45,113 nt of DNA from Candidatus Moraniibacteriota bacterium (GTDB lineage: Bacteria > Patescibacteriota > Minisyncoccia > Moranbacterales > UBA11712), in contig JAQVJV010000006.1 in NCBI GenBank assembly GCA_028695025.1, positions 1-45,113 of the forward strand. Direction: 5' to 3'. The notes under the pieces were generated by a model. The model worked only from the letters and a program-made list of their open reading frames with translations, searched no databases and had not been told where the DNA came from. This document shows, piece by piece, positions 37,793 to 45,113 of this stretch (its first letter is position 1; every line of letters begins with the position of its first letter). The translations under genes and the position numbers were made by a program.

Positions 37793-38608
37793 CTATAATT
37801 CTCCCCTCATCAGCTTGTTGAGCCGGTCCTTCACTTCTTCATCCGAAGGCTCCTCGGCCGGTTGCGGCTTTTCCCCTGTTTCCATTTCAATTGTGGGCAA
37901 ATTTTCCGGAACGGTTGATTCATCTTCCTTTCGGCTAACCGGTTCAATTATTCTCGTCGCCTTTGGCGCCGGCTGCTCTTTTTTTTCTTCTGTTATGGCT
38001 TCTTGGTCAATTTCAATTTGGGGGGACACGAATTTTTCCGGCAATTGATATTTATCCTCCGCCGGAACCCGCAGAAATTCAAACAAAAACCAATAAAGCG
38101 CCGAAATCAATACACCAATTCCAAAACCGCCTGCAAGATAGCAAAATAAATTCGGCCGAACCGGATTTGCCAAAATTTCCGGATCCCCCAGCGATTTATA
38201 CTTGAAAGGATTGCCGCCATAGAGATCGCGGGCATATTCCGCAACAGCTTCCGGAATCCGGACAATCGCGTCTTCAGCCAGCGTTTCTTCATCCGGCTGC
38301 GCAAAGAAAGAAACTTCCACTGCCGATGATCCTTCCAAGACTTTCGCGCCGGCAAAATTCTCCGCCATTTCTCCGAAAACATTTTCTTGGAAAGCCGTAT
38401 TTTTGATTATTTCCGCCGTATTTCCAACTTCATATCCCAAATTTTTTCCCGTGAGCGACGAAGTTGGGAAAACAACGAGCTTGCCTGTCACCAAATATTC
38501 TTTGGTTGAAAAAAATGCGATCGTCAATGCCACAGCGGCGCCGATCACGCCGATGAGGATGGTGCGACCTAGGAATTTTTTTAGCGCGATGTTTTGGGAT
38601 TCTTTCAT
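37793..38608 (-). CDS. Wzz-like polysaccharide chain-length/envelope protein (putative)
   Basis: Two TMs flanking an extracytoplasmic region, followed by long cytoplasmic charged/Pro-rich tail; next to rhamnose cassette. Confidence 0.5.
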   Translation of the reverse strand: MKESQNIALKKFLGRTILIGVIGAAVALTIAFFSTKEYLVTGKLVVFPTSSLTGKNLGYEVGNTAEIIKNTAFQENVFGEMAENFAGAKVLEGSSAVEVSFFAQPDEETLAEDAIVRIPEAVAEYARDLYGGNPFKYKSLGDPEILANPVRPNLFCYLAGGFGIGVLISALYWFLFEFLRVPAEDKYQLPEKFVSPQIEIDQEAITEEKKEQPAPKATRIIEPVSRKEDESTVPENLPTIEMETGEKPQPAEEPSDEEVKDRLNKLMRGEL

Positions 38609-38771
38609 GGTTGTTTCGAAAAAAATTAGCCTTGAATCGATTTGCCTTTTTGAAACGGCGAATCATTGCATTATGGAAAATCCCGCGAAATTTGTCAAAT
38701 GCCGCATTCAAAAAACAAAAGCACGGTTCAACCGCGCTCCTGCCTTACTATAAAATTTCCCAAATCAAATT

Positions 38772-39542
38772 TCAATCCGCAATCTCCGCTTTCACGATGA
38801 GACGCCGCAGATCAGTTCCCAGCGGCCAGCAAGTGGAAAGCGTGAGTGTCGGGCCGGGAGTGTCAGCAAAAATCCGCCCGTCGTCCGGCGCGGCCGTGAA
38901 TTTGTCCCGAACCGCATAGCGAAAAAGGATTTCCCGGCCGTCCTGCTCTTTTTCTGAAACTTCAATGAAGTCGCCTTTTTCCAGCTGGTTCAGTTTCCGA
39001 AAAATATAGTTATAATCCCCTTTCACCCAGACGTAATTGCTACTGTGACCCGAGATGATCGCGTTCCCCGCCTGCCCGGGAGAAGCCGAATCCGGAAAAT
39101 GGCTCACCCCTGCTTGAAGATCGGCAAGCTGGCTCTTTTCGTCATCGCTTTCGGACCAAACCATGGGCGCCGCCATATTGATTTTGGCGATCCGGATTTC
39201 GGTCGCGAGGCGCGCGTCGCCGGGAGCGGTCGGGTCGTATCCGTTCCAGATTTCTTTGAGGTCGAAATAGCCGTCGCCGTCCGTGTCTTTTTTCGCGGGA
39301 TCGGTTCCGTACACTTTCTCCATGCTATCCGAGAGCCCGTCGCCGTCCGAATCGTGCGTCGCCGGGTCAAAAAGCTCGATTGAACCCGCAAAACTCATTT
39401 GGGAAATTTTCGGTTTTCCGAAAAAAGCCCGCACGTCCAGATTGGCAAGATATGTGAGAACAACAAACATCGCCAAAGCAAGGCAAAATCCCAATGCCGC
39501 TTTTTTGAAATCGATATTCACTTTTCTCAAAATCTTGTCCAT
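38772..39542 (-). CDS. Sortase with N-terminal TM and thrombospondin type 3-like calcium repeats
   Basis: Sortase 'NAIISGHSSNYVW...GDYNYIFRKLNQLEKGDFIEV...TLTLSTCWPLGTDLRRLIVKAE'; 'DSDGDGLSDSMEKVYGTDPAKKDTDGDGYFDLKEIWNGYDP'. Confidence 0.92.
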   Translation of the reverse strand: MDKILRKVNIDFKKAALGFCLALAMFVVLTYLANLDVRAFFGKPKISQMSFAGSIELFDPATHDSDGDGLSDSMEKVYGTDPAKKDTDGDGYFDLKEIWNGYDPTAPGDARLATEIRIAKINMAAPMVWSESDDEKSQLADLQAGVSHFPDSASPGQAGNAIISGHSSNYVWVKGDYNYIFRKLNQLEKGDFIEVSEKEQDGREILFRYAVRDKFTAAPDDGRIFADTPGPTLTLSTCWPLGTDLRRLIVKAEIAD

Positions 39543-39642
39543 GGTTTTTGGAGGATATTCCCTATATACCGCGAGCGGTCCGGCTAATCTTGGGATTTGG
39601 CCGAACCGCTGGGTATATTTTCAATCTTTTTTGAAGATGAAT

Positions 39643-40254
39643 TTATTTTTTCAACCAATACTTCTTGGTTCCGACTGCCGCAAGAGAAGAAACAACTGCA
39701 AGTCCCGCCACACCGGCCGTATTCGGCCCGGATGCAGGAAGAGACGGAAGGGCTTCCACATAAACAACTTTTTCGTGTTTGTCGTAATAATACCGCTTGT
39801 GGTTATGGTCTTTGTAGTGATGGTATTTGTGATGTTTGTGATGTTTGTCTTCGTGATCGCACTCATCATCTTTGCAAGTGTCGCTCTTTACAGATGCAGA
39901 TGCGCTTGAAGAAGCGCTGGAGCTTGAATTAGAAGATGAAGATGAACTAGAACTTCCGTTACTGCTGGAGCTAGAGCTAGTTTTCTTTCCAACACTAGCG
40001 CTAGCAGCGGCACTGGAGCTAGCACCCGAACTTGAAGCCGCGGTACTCGGTTTCCCGGAAGTGCTTGAACTTGACCCAGAGGAGGTGCTAGAAGCTCCGC
40101 TTGCACTTGCGCCTATTTTTCCAACGCTGGCGCTGGCAGTAGCACTCGCAGATGAGGCTGAACTGGCACTTGAAGTCGCCGCACTGACCTTGGCAGCGAT
40201 TGCCATTACAGCTATCAATGCAAATGCTAAAACTTTCGCTTTCATTGATTGCAT
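39643..40254 (-). CDS. Secreted Ser/Ala-rich protein with His-rich segment and LPASG sorting signal
   Basis: Signal peptide; about 100 aa Ser-rich; 'HEDKHHKHHKYHHYKDHNHKRYYYDKHE'; 'LPSLPASGPNTAGVAGLAVVSSLAAVGTKKYWLKK' sorting signal. Confidence 0.88.
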   Translation of the reverse strand: MQSMKAKVLAFALIAVMAIAAKVSAATSSASSASSASATASASVGKIGASASGASSTSSGSSSSTSGKPSTAASSSGASSSAAASASVGKKTSSSSSSNGSSSSSSSSNSSSSASSSASASVKSDTCKDDECDHEDKHHKHHKYHHYKDHNHKRYYYDKHEKVVYVEALPSLPASGPNTAGVAGLAVVSSLAAVGTKKYWLKK

Positions 40255-40322
40255 AATTGTTATTTAATTGATTAAAAAATTAACATACTAGTCTAGCAGA
40301 TAATGATTTTTTTGTCAAGTAC

Positions 40323-40426
40323 ACCCCCACACCAATTTTACCTAATTTTAAATCTTTATGAGCATACATAAAATGCTTTATAAAAAGCAAAATTACTATA
40401 TTTAACTATAAGATTGGTGTGGGGGT
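40323..40426. mobile_element. 104 bp MITE-like element
   Basis: Terminal inverted repeats ACCCCCACACCAAT / ATTGGTGTGGGGGT; AT-rich interior without ORF; same 14-mer as the IS end at 44857. Confidence 0.75.
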
Positions 40427-40439
40427 AAATAAAAAGAAG

Positions 40440-40500
40440 CCCCATATCCGCCTCTTATCGATTTCCCTCCTTGGAATTTCGATAAGATTTTGGATATGGG
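40440..40500 (-). terminator. Long interrupted hairpin/terminator downstream of the 40531..41154 gene
   Basis: CCCATATCC...GGATATGGG plus CTTATCGA...TCGATAAG; on minus strand followed by GGCTTCTTTTTATTT. Confidence 0.6.
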
Positions 40501-40530
40501 ACTTTCATAGGGCCTGTTTTCAGCCCTTAT

Positions 40531-41154
40531 TTAGTGGCCGCAGCCATGGCCACCACCAGCCGCGGCGGCTGCAGCGGCGTCGGCAGATGAAGAGGATGAG
40601 CTGGCAGCAGATCCGCCAGCGCCTCCGGCACCACCAGTGGCAGTGGCAGATGCCCCGCCACCACTTTGCGACACATTTGTTTGAGCCGGGCGGATCAAAC
40701 TTGCTCCTACCGGGAAAGCGGCGGCTTTCGCCATGTCTCCTAGAAGGCCGCAGATTGGGACAATTGGCGCTTGACCCATATGGGAGTTAGCATATTTTAC
40801 GTCAGACCGCCCAGGGATCTTCTTTTTTTCCACCGTATGGGTGGTTTCTGATTCTTTTTTCCACCCAACTGAACGAGTCTGTTCCGGAGCCGGGCAACCG
40901 CCTTCCCGAAACTCCTGTTTATAGGTTCGGGTTACGGTTACTTCCGCAGTCACTACTTGCGGAGGAGTGTTTTGAACAACAACCACCTTTGAGAGAGGAG
41001 GTTGAAAAAGATACCCCCCGGTGATTACAGAACAAGCTTCCGAGCTCCCATAATCGTGCTCGAATCTGTCCTGATTACGCTCCCTCCACTCGGCCGAGGC
41101 GATATTTACCATGGCCACCAATAACACCAACACTACCAGTATAACTTTTTTCAT
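40531..41154 (-). CDS. Secreted hypothetical protein with Gly/Ser/Ala-rich tail ending GHGCGH
   Basis: Signal peptide MKKVILVVLVLLVAMVNIASA; C-terminal 'GGAGGAGGSAASSSSSSADAAAAAAAGGGHGCGH'. Confidence 0.75.
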   Translation of the reverse strand: MKKVILVVLVLLVAMVNIASAEWRERNQDRFEHDYGSSEACSVITGGYLFQPPLSKVVVVQNTPPQVVTAEVTVTRTYKQEFREGGCPAPEQTRSVGWKKESETTHTVEKKKIPGRSDVKYANSHMGQAPIVPICGLLGDMAKAAAFPVGASLIRPAQTNVSQSGGGASATATGGAGGAGGSAASSSSSSADAAAAAAAGGGHGCGH

Positions 41155-41176
41155 TGTTCACTTCCTCCACATTTTT

Positions 41177-42376
41177 TTAAGATTTTTTTGGCGATTTCGG
41201 AATCCGACGACTGTCCGTAAAAGCATATAGCTCCTTGGACGGCGTCACCGGGACAATATTATAATTTTTCTGAACCGGATCGATGTATTCGACCTGGAGA
41301 GCTTTAGGTTTGTCGACCATCCGGAAGAAACCATTTTCATCAACAATTTCGTACTGGGTTTTGGTTTCTATCCCGGTCATATGTTTCATTTCGAGCTCGC
41401 TCGGCTTCCTTTCCGAACTAAGCGCGAAATGCTCAACCGCTCCCGCCGGTACCGGTTTTCCCGGCAGAACGATGTAGTTATGCACATCCCGCCGCTCGGT
41501 ATACGTCCGAGCCGGCTTTGATTTGGGTCCATATCCCGGCGCATACCTGGTTCCGGTCTCCGCCAGAGATCTTCTATATATCTTAAACGGCCTTGCTTTG
41601 CCGTTTTTGTCTATTTCGTAAGTAATCTCCATAACATCCCAATCGGCAAGATACCGATAGGTTCCTTTTTCGGCGCTGTTCTGCGCCTGATGAGAGCCCC
41701 CATCTCCGGGGACACCGGCCTTATACCCTGCCGAGGGTGCGGCGCAGCAAATTGGCGCCTGGTCAGCTCCGCCTCTGGAGCCATCAGCACAATAACCCCG
41801 TGCTTGGGGGGCATTGTTTCCCTCATTCAGACCGGAACGCCCGGCCGGAGTTGGGAAACAATTAGCTTGAAAACTTCTATCTTTCACCGGTTCAGCAGTT
41901 TGATACCGCTGGCCCGGAGTAAAGGGCACATTGGGATAAGGGGCGGCGCAAACTGGCGCCTGGTCAGCACTATTGACCCGTGCCGGGGTGTTAGGGATTT
42001 CGCATCTTTCACGAGAATTATTGCCTTTGCCAATATAATTGGCGCTGGCAGGTCTCGCGGCTTGAGGTTTCGCAATAGGCACTTCCATTTCCCGCACCGG
42101 AGCCGGAGCTTCGGCTTTGGGAATGATAACCGGAGGTGCAGCCATTCTGGCTGGAGTCGCCTTCCGCGCCGGTTCATATTGAGGCCGAACTTTTTTCCAA
42201 ACATCTTGCTTTTTAAATTTCGCATGATATTCGGGAGTCACTTCAAACGCAGGTTTCCCATCAACAGAAGCATAGGGAATGCCATCAATTTCGAAGTGAT
42301 AGATCTTTGCCTCAGACAAAGACACCAGCGACAACAGTAAGGCGACAGCCACAAACAAAATCCTGAACAGCTTCAT
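41177..42376 (-). CDS. Secreted hypothetical protein with repeated Cys-containing QAP motifs
   Basis: Signal peptide MKLFRILFVAVALLLSLVSLSEA; 'ADQAPVCAAPYPNVPFTPG' and 'ADQAPICCAAPSAGYKAGVPG'. Confidence 0.75.
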   Translation of the reverse strand: MKLFRILFVAVALLLSLVSLSEAKIYHFEIDGIPYASVDGKPAFEVTPEYHAKFKKQDVWKKVRPQYEPARKATPARMAAPPVIIPKAEAPAPVREMEVPIAKPQAARPASANYIGKGNNSRERCEIPNTPARVNSADQAPVCAAPYPNVPFTPGQRYQTAEPVKDRSFQANCFPTPAGRSGLNEGNNAPQARGYCADGSRGGADQAPICCAAPSAGYKAGVPGDGGSHQAQNSAEKGTYRYLADWDVMEITYEIDKNGKARPFKIYRRSLAETGTRYAPGYGPKSKPARTYTERRDVHNYIVLPGKPVPAGAVEHFALSSERKPSELEMKHMTGIETKTQYEIVDENGFFRMVDKPKALQVEYIDPVQKNYNIVPVTPSKELYAFTDSRRIPKSPKKS

Positions 42377-42578
42377 GGCTGTCCTCCTTTCAAATTTTTA
42401 ATGATCTTGCGCCTGAATAGGCAAAAAGTGGCGATAATCATTCAAATTCCATATTTTCGGCACTTTCCGCCCATTCATACTCCAACATATTATTATATTC
42501 TCTTTTTTTGAGTTTGTCAAGGTATCCATAATTCTCCAAGTAGGGGCGTCCCGGCGGGGCGTCTCTCGCGCTGTTTTC

Positions 42579-43940
42579 CTATAAACCAAATTCCTTGTCC
42601 GTGTTCAATATTTCCGCTTTCTCAAGCGTTTTTCCGTCTTTTTGTTTCACCGAAAGGGAAAGCGGCAATTCGCCCGATCCGGACTGCTTCTGCGCCAAAA
42701 GGGCATAATATTTTTCATCGATATTTTCCGGAAGGACATACTTCAAGGTGACGGTTTTCGTCTCACCCACCGGCACTTTGACCAGCATCCCGAAGACGCT
42801 TTTCCCGGATTCTTCGGGGTATTCCGCCTCGCCCGACTGCCCGGATGCCCCCACCAAAAGGCGCGAACCTTGCGGGACATAAACCCGCAGCCAATCGCGA
42901 TAATCGCTCGTCATCCAGTCTTTTGTCCGGCAAGCGTGCTTGTAGGTGATGTTGAGCGTTGCTTCCGGCTTTTCCGCCGAAAAATCCACCGCATATTCCA
43001 CTTTCCGCCGGATGCAATAATCCGTCTTGAGCGCATTCATGTTGGCGTCCACAATGAACAAATAATCGCTTTCGCTCTCCCGGATTTCCCCGCCCCAGCC
43101 GACTGAATCGATTTCCTTTTGCAAATTTTCATCTTTGAAAAAAAGTTGGATGTCTTTTTCTTTGAGGCGCTCTTCCAATTTTTCGGCAAGCGTGAACTGC
43201 TCCGAAAAAGTGAGGTTCCGCGCCTTTTCAGAAAGGATTTCCGCCAACTCTTTCATGATATTCTTGCGCTCTTCTTTGGCAATTCCTTGCTCAACATAGC
43301 CCTTTTCCACTTGATATTCGAGCTGCAAGATCGCATTTTCATCCCGATATTCGCCCGGATATCCGTCGATTTTCACCGGCCCCGTCACCGAAAGAAGCGT
43401 ATCCAGCACGTCCGTATTGATGGCCGCCACGCCGTCGATTTCTTCTTTTCCGCCGCCAAGGTGGTAGAAATATTCGGCTTTTTTGGCATTCACAGCAAAA
43501 TCAGGCGACCAGTTAGAATCACGCATTTTCCAGTTTTCGTATCCCAAAATTTCCCGGAACGGCTCCGGCGGAGTTTCGCCAAGGGGCACGTTTTTGTCGA
43601 AATTTCCCGTGTCAAAAATGCGGATATCCTCAATTTTTCCATTTTTTGTCTTGAGGATTCCGAACGACCCGATGAATCCGCCTCCCGGACGCAATTCAAG
43701 GTTGTTTTGGAAAAGAAGAAGGAAGGTTTTTTCATCTTTGGTGGCGCTCAAAATGTCCATGAGGACCCGCGCTTCTTCTTTTTTTTCCGCACTGATCGGC
43801 GCGAGGCTGACCAGCGGCTTCAAGTTTTCCAGGTTTCGGTAGTGGATTTGGAGATACGCAAACCACCCGGCAAGCCCCAAAACCGCCAAAATCCAAAAAA
43901 TGACCAATATTTTTCCGCTATTTTTCCGCTTCATTGACAT
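42579..43940 (-). CDS. DUF4012 domain membrane protein
   Basis: N-terminal TM; 'LLLFQNNLELRPGGGFIGSFGILKTKNGKIEDIRIFDTGNFD' characteristic of DUF4012. Confidence 0.88.
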   Translation of the reverse strand: MSMKRKNSGKILVIFWILAVLGLAGWFAYLQIHYRNLENLKPLVSLAPISAEKKEEARVLMDILSATKDEKTFLLLFQNNLELRPGGGFIGSFGILKTKNGKIEDIRIFDTGNFDKNVPLGETPPEPFREILGYENWKMRDSNWSPDFAVNAKKAEYFYHLGGGKEEIDGVAAINTDVLDTLLSVTGPVKIDGYPGEYRDENAILQLEYQVEKGYVEQGIAKEERKNIMKELAEILSEKARNLTFSEQFTLAEKLEERLKEKDIQLFFKDENLQKEIDSVGWGGEIRESESDYLFIVDANMNALKTDYCIRRKVEYAVDFSAEKPEATLNITYKHACRTKDWMTSDYRDWLRVYVPQGSRLLVGASGQSGEAEYPEESGKSVFGMLVKVPVGETKTVTLKYVLPENIDEKYYALLAQKQSGSGELPLSLSVKQKDGKTLEKAEILNTDKEFGL

Positions 43941-43999
43941 ATATTATGACAATACAATCTAGCAAATTTCAAGGTTTTGTCAATTCCACGCAAAAAAAC

Positions 44000-44027
44000 T
44001 TGACAAGAATTTTTATTAGGATAAAAT
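44000..44027 (+). promoter_or_regulatory. Putative sigma70 promoter upstream of ncRNA candidate 1
   Basis: TTGACA-N16-TAAAAT. Confidence 0.55.
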
Positions 44028-44034
44028 AAAATTA

Positions 44035-44217
44035 GATTTAGTCAGTTCAGTTCTTTCAAGGCACGGTGCAAACCCCCACCAGTGCCGCAGGGATTAGAAG
44101 GAAACCAAAAAAGCTTTATTCGGGTCAGAATAGCATAAAAAATAAAAACCCCGCCGCCTCCATCCTTCTTAACCCTCAACCCCTAACCCGAGCCTCTACG
44201 GAGGCTCTTTTCTTTTT
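44035..44217 (+). ncRNA. Candidate small structured RNA 1
   Basis: Promoter upstream; GGCAC-GGTG...CACC-a-GTGCC hairpin at 44060-44086; ends in terminator; no convincing ORF. Confidence 0.4.
44190..44217 (+). terminator. Rho-independent terminator
   Basis: GAGCCTC-tacg-GAGGCTC-TTTTCTTTTT. Confidence 0.85.
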
Positions 44218-44227
44218 CAGGACTTTT

Positions 44228-44256
44228 TTGCAAAAAATCTTCTGATTTGATATATT
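44228..44256 (+). promoter_or_regulatory. Putative sigma70 promoter upstream of ncRNA candidate 2
   Basis: TTGCAA-N17-TATATT. Confidence 0.5.
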
Positions 44257-44262
44257 GAAAAT

Positions 44263-44494
44263 ACGAATGCCATTCAAGCAAAGCTAAAGCTCTTTGTCCA
44301 ATCGGCTGACTGCAGGAAATTCTCCTATTTCCATTATGGTCGGATGAAGTAAAGCCTTGACGACAGAGCCGAAAGGAAATTCGGGAGACAGGAGGACAAA
44401 TAAAATCAACAAACAGCTCGAAAATAAACCTTCAGGAGGTAAAAATATAAGAGGCCGCAATCTGGATTTTTCAGAGAGCGGCCTCGCTTTTTTT
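44263..44494 (+). ncRNA. Candidate small RNA 2 / leader, with orphan Shine-Dalgarno AGGAGGT
   Basis: Promoter upstream and terminator downstream; SD-like AGGAGGT at 44434-44440 without ATG/GTG/TTG at normal spacing. Confidence 0.3.
44451..44494 (+). terminator. Rho-independent terminator
   Basis: GAGGCCGC-N19-GCGGCCTC-gcTTTTTTT. Confidence 0.7.
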
Positions 44495-44612
44495 GAAAAT
44501 CGTTTTGATAGGGGGAAACCGGTCACTCTCCCTTTTCTAAAGGGATAGATGGAGAGGGATTTCTCTGAAAGAAAAACCCCCATATTGCGTACAGATGATT
44601 AGGGAAGGTGTT

Positions 44613-44762
44613 ATGAAGATCTCTAAAAAATCAATACAAAACTATGGCCTCACCACAAAGTGGCCACCTCTTGGGAGACAGAAAGAGAATTATGTGTTTC
44701 GTCGGTTGCTTTTGAAGAGGGAGGGGCAACTGGCGGGATACGCAAAAGAGAGAGACGGCTGA
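44613..44762 (+). CDS. Possible 49-aa basic small protein
   Basis: MKISKKSIQNYGLTTKWPPLGRQKENYVFRRLLLKREGQLAGYAKERDG; AGGGAAGG purine tract about 7 nt before ATG. Confidence 0.35.
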   Translation: MKISKKSIQNYGLTTKWPPLGRQKENYVFRRLLLKREGQLAGYAKERDG

Positions 44763-44856
44763 ACCGACCAAGACTGACGAATTCATTGAATTCTGACGTC
44801 AACGAACGAGAGGTGGTTTTTCTTAGGTTAAAAAAATAAGGTGTTCCGTGAGATTC

Positions 44857-45113
44857 ACCCCCACACCAATTATGTAACGCATCTGCTGATGCGTTTTTTG
44901 AGCTGAGAAAATGCCCTACTTCTTAATTTGAGATTATGCTCTCTGTCACGAGCATCTTTTTCGATACAATAAGCTTCATAATAAACTAGGCTCTAGACTA
45001 GCACTTTTCTAAAAAATTAATAATACTTGGTAACGATTTTCATCAATTCTTTCTCCAAATCAGCATCGTTTCTTTTCCATCTCCATTCGCATTCCTTGAG
45101 GTGCATGTAAAAA
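44857..45113. mobile_element. End of an insertion sequence (IS1595/ISXO2-like, putative), continuing beyond the window
   Basis: Terminal repeat ACCCCCACACCAAT at 44857-44870; hairpin AACGCATC-tgct-GATGCGTT just inside; transposase C-terminus follows. Confidence 0.6.
45017..45113 (-). CDS. Transposase C-terminus (partial), ISXO2-like
   Basis: FYMHLKECEWRWKRNDADLEKELMKIVTKYY*, resembling the 'HLKECEFRFNHR' C-terminal region of ISXO2-like transposases. Confidence 0.5.
   Translation of the reverse strand, partial: FYMHLKECEWRWKRNDADLEKELMKIVTKYY

Noticed and set aside
39880-40240. Repetitive gctagc/agcgct-rich DNA resembling a direct-repeat or CRISPR-like array
   Set aside because: It is the low-complexity Ser/Ala coding region of the sortase substrate; no regular repeat-spacer pattern.
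42541-42572. GGGGCGTC direct repeat (taggggcgtcccggcggggcgtctc) downstream of the DUF4012 gene
   Set aside because: Only a short GC-rich imperfect repeat; could be a decayed palindromic element but evidence is too weak.
44035-44217. tmRNA 3' end suggested by 'CCCCGCCGCCTCCAT'
   Set aside because: No TTCGA T-loop, no tmRNA 5' partner or tag reading frame, and too short.
44284-44583. 99-aa minus-strand ORF and 63-aa plus-strand ORF in the 44.3-44.6 kb region
   Set aside because: No recognizable motifs and they overlap predicted promoter/terminator hairpins; not called as CDS.
40413-44870. A 4.4 kb composite transposon bounded by the inverted 14-mers at 40413 and 44857
   Set aside because: Repeat orientation relative to the adjacent IS and the close partner at 40323 better fits a separate MITE plus a separate IS end; no transposase inside the interval.

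Overview
The 45 kb window is gene-dense and mostly encoded on the minus strand. Its features fit a Candidate Phyla Radiation (Patescibacteria/Parcubacteria-like) chromosome: short ProRS, Lys/Ala-rich ribosomal protein tails, and compact operons. This lineage call is an inference from gene content. Main blocks: ABC-2 permease; proS; a fused GH18-CE4-GT2 exopolysaccharide enzyme; ispH, valS, NUDIX, pheT and pheS; a tRNA cluster (Tyr, Thr, Thr-like remnant) interrupted by a LAGLIDADG homing endonuclease; TPR protein, PSP1/RicT, tsf, rpsB; rpmE, prfA and prmC on the plus strand; an rpsI-rplM-rplQ-rpoA-rpsD-rpsK-rpsM-rpmJ-infA block; an FtsA-like ATPase; a dTDP-rhamnose cassette (GT, galU, rfbA, rfbD, rfbB, rfbC); a surface operon with a sortase and a Ser-rich, His-rich LPASG protein; DUF4012; and an RNA-like intergenic region ending in a truncated IS. 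Most striking signals: (1) a homing endonuclease ORF inserted in a tRNA-Tyr locus, whose last 12 codons are the 5' half of an intact tRNA-Tyr and whose stop codon lies in the anticodon loop, with an orphan tRNA 5' half on its other side; (2) 32-36 bp GC-rich palindromes inserted in-frame in valS and rpmE and in the D-loop of a tRNA-Thr-like sequence; (3) a 104 bp MITE whose terminal repeats match those of the IS at the window end; (4) a missed 26-aa poly-lysine protein; (5) a sortase/His-rich substrate pair; (6) a roughly 900 bp region with promoters, hairpins and terminators that may encode small RNAs. No searches were run, so all family names rest on motif recognition.
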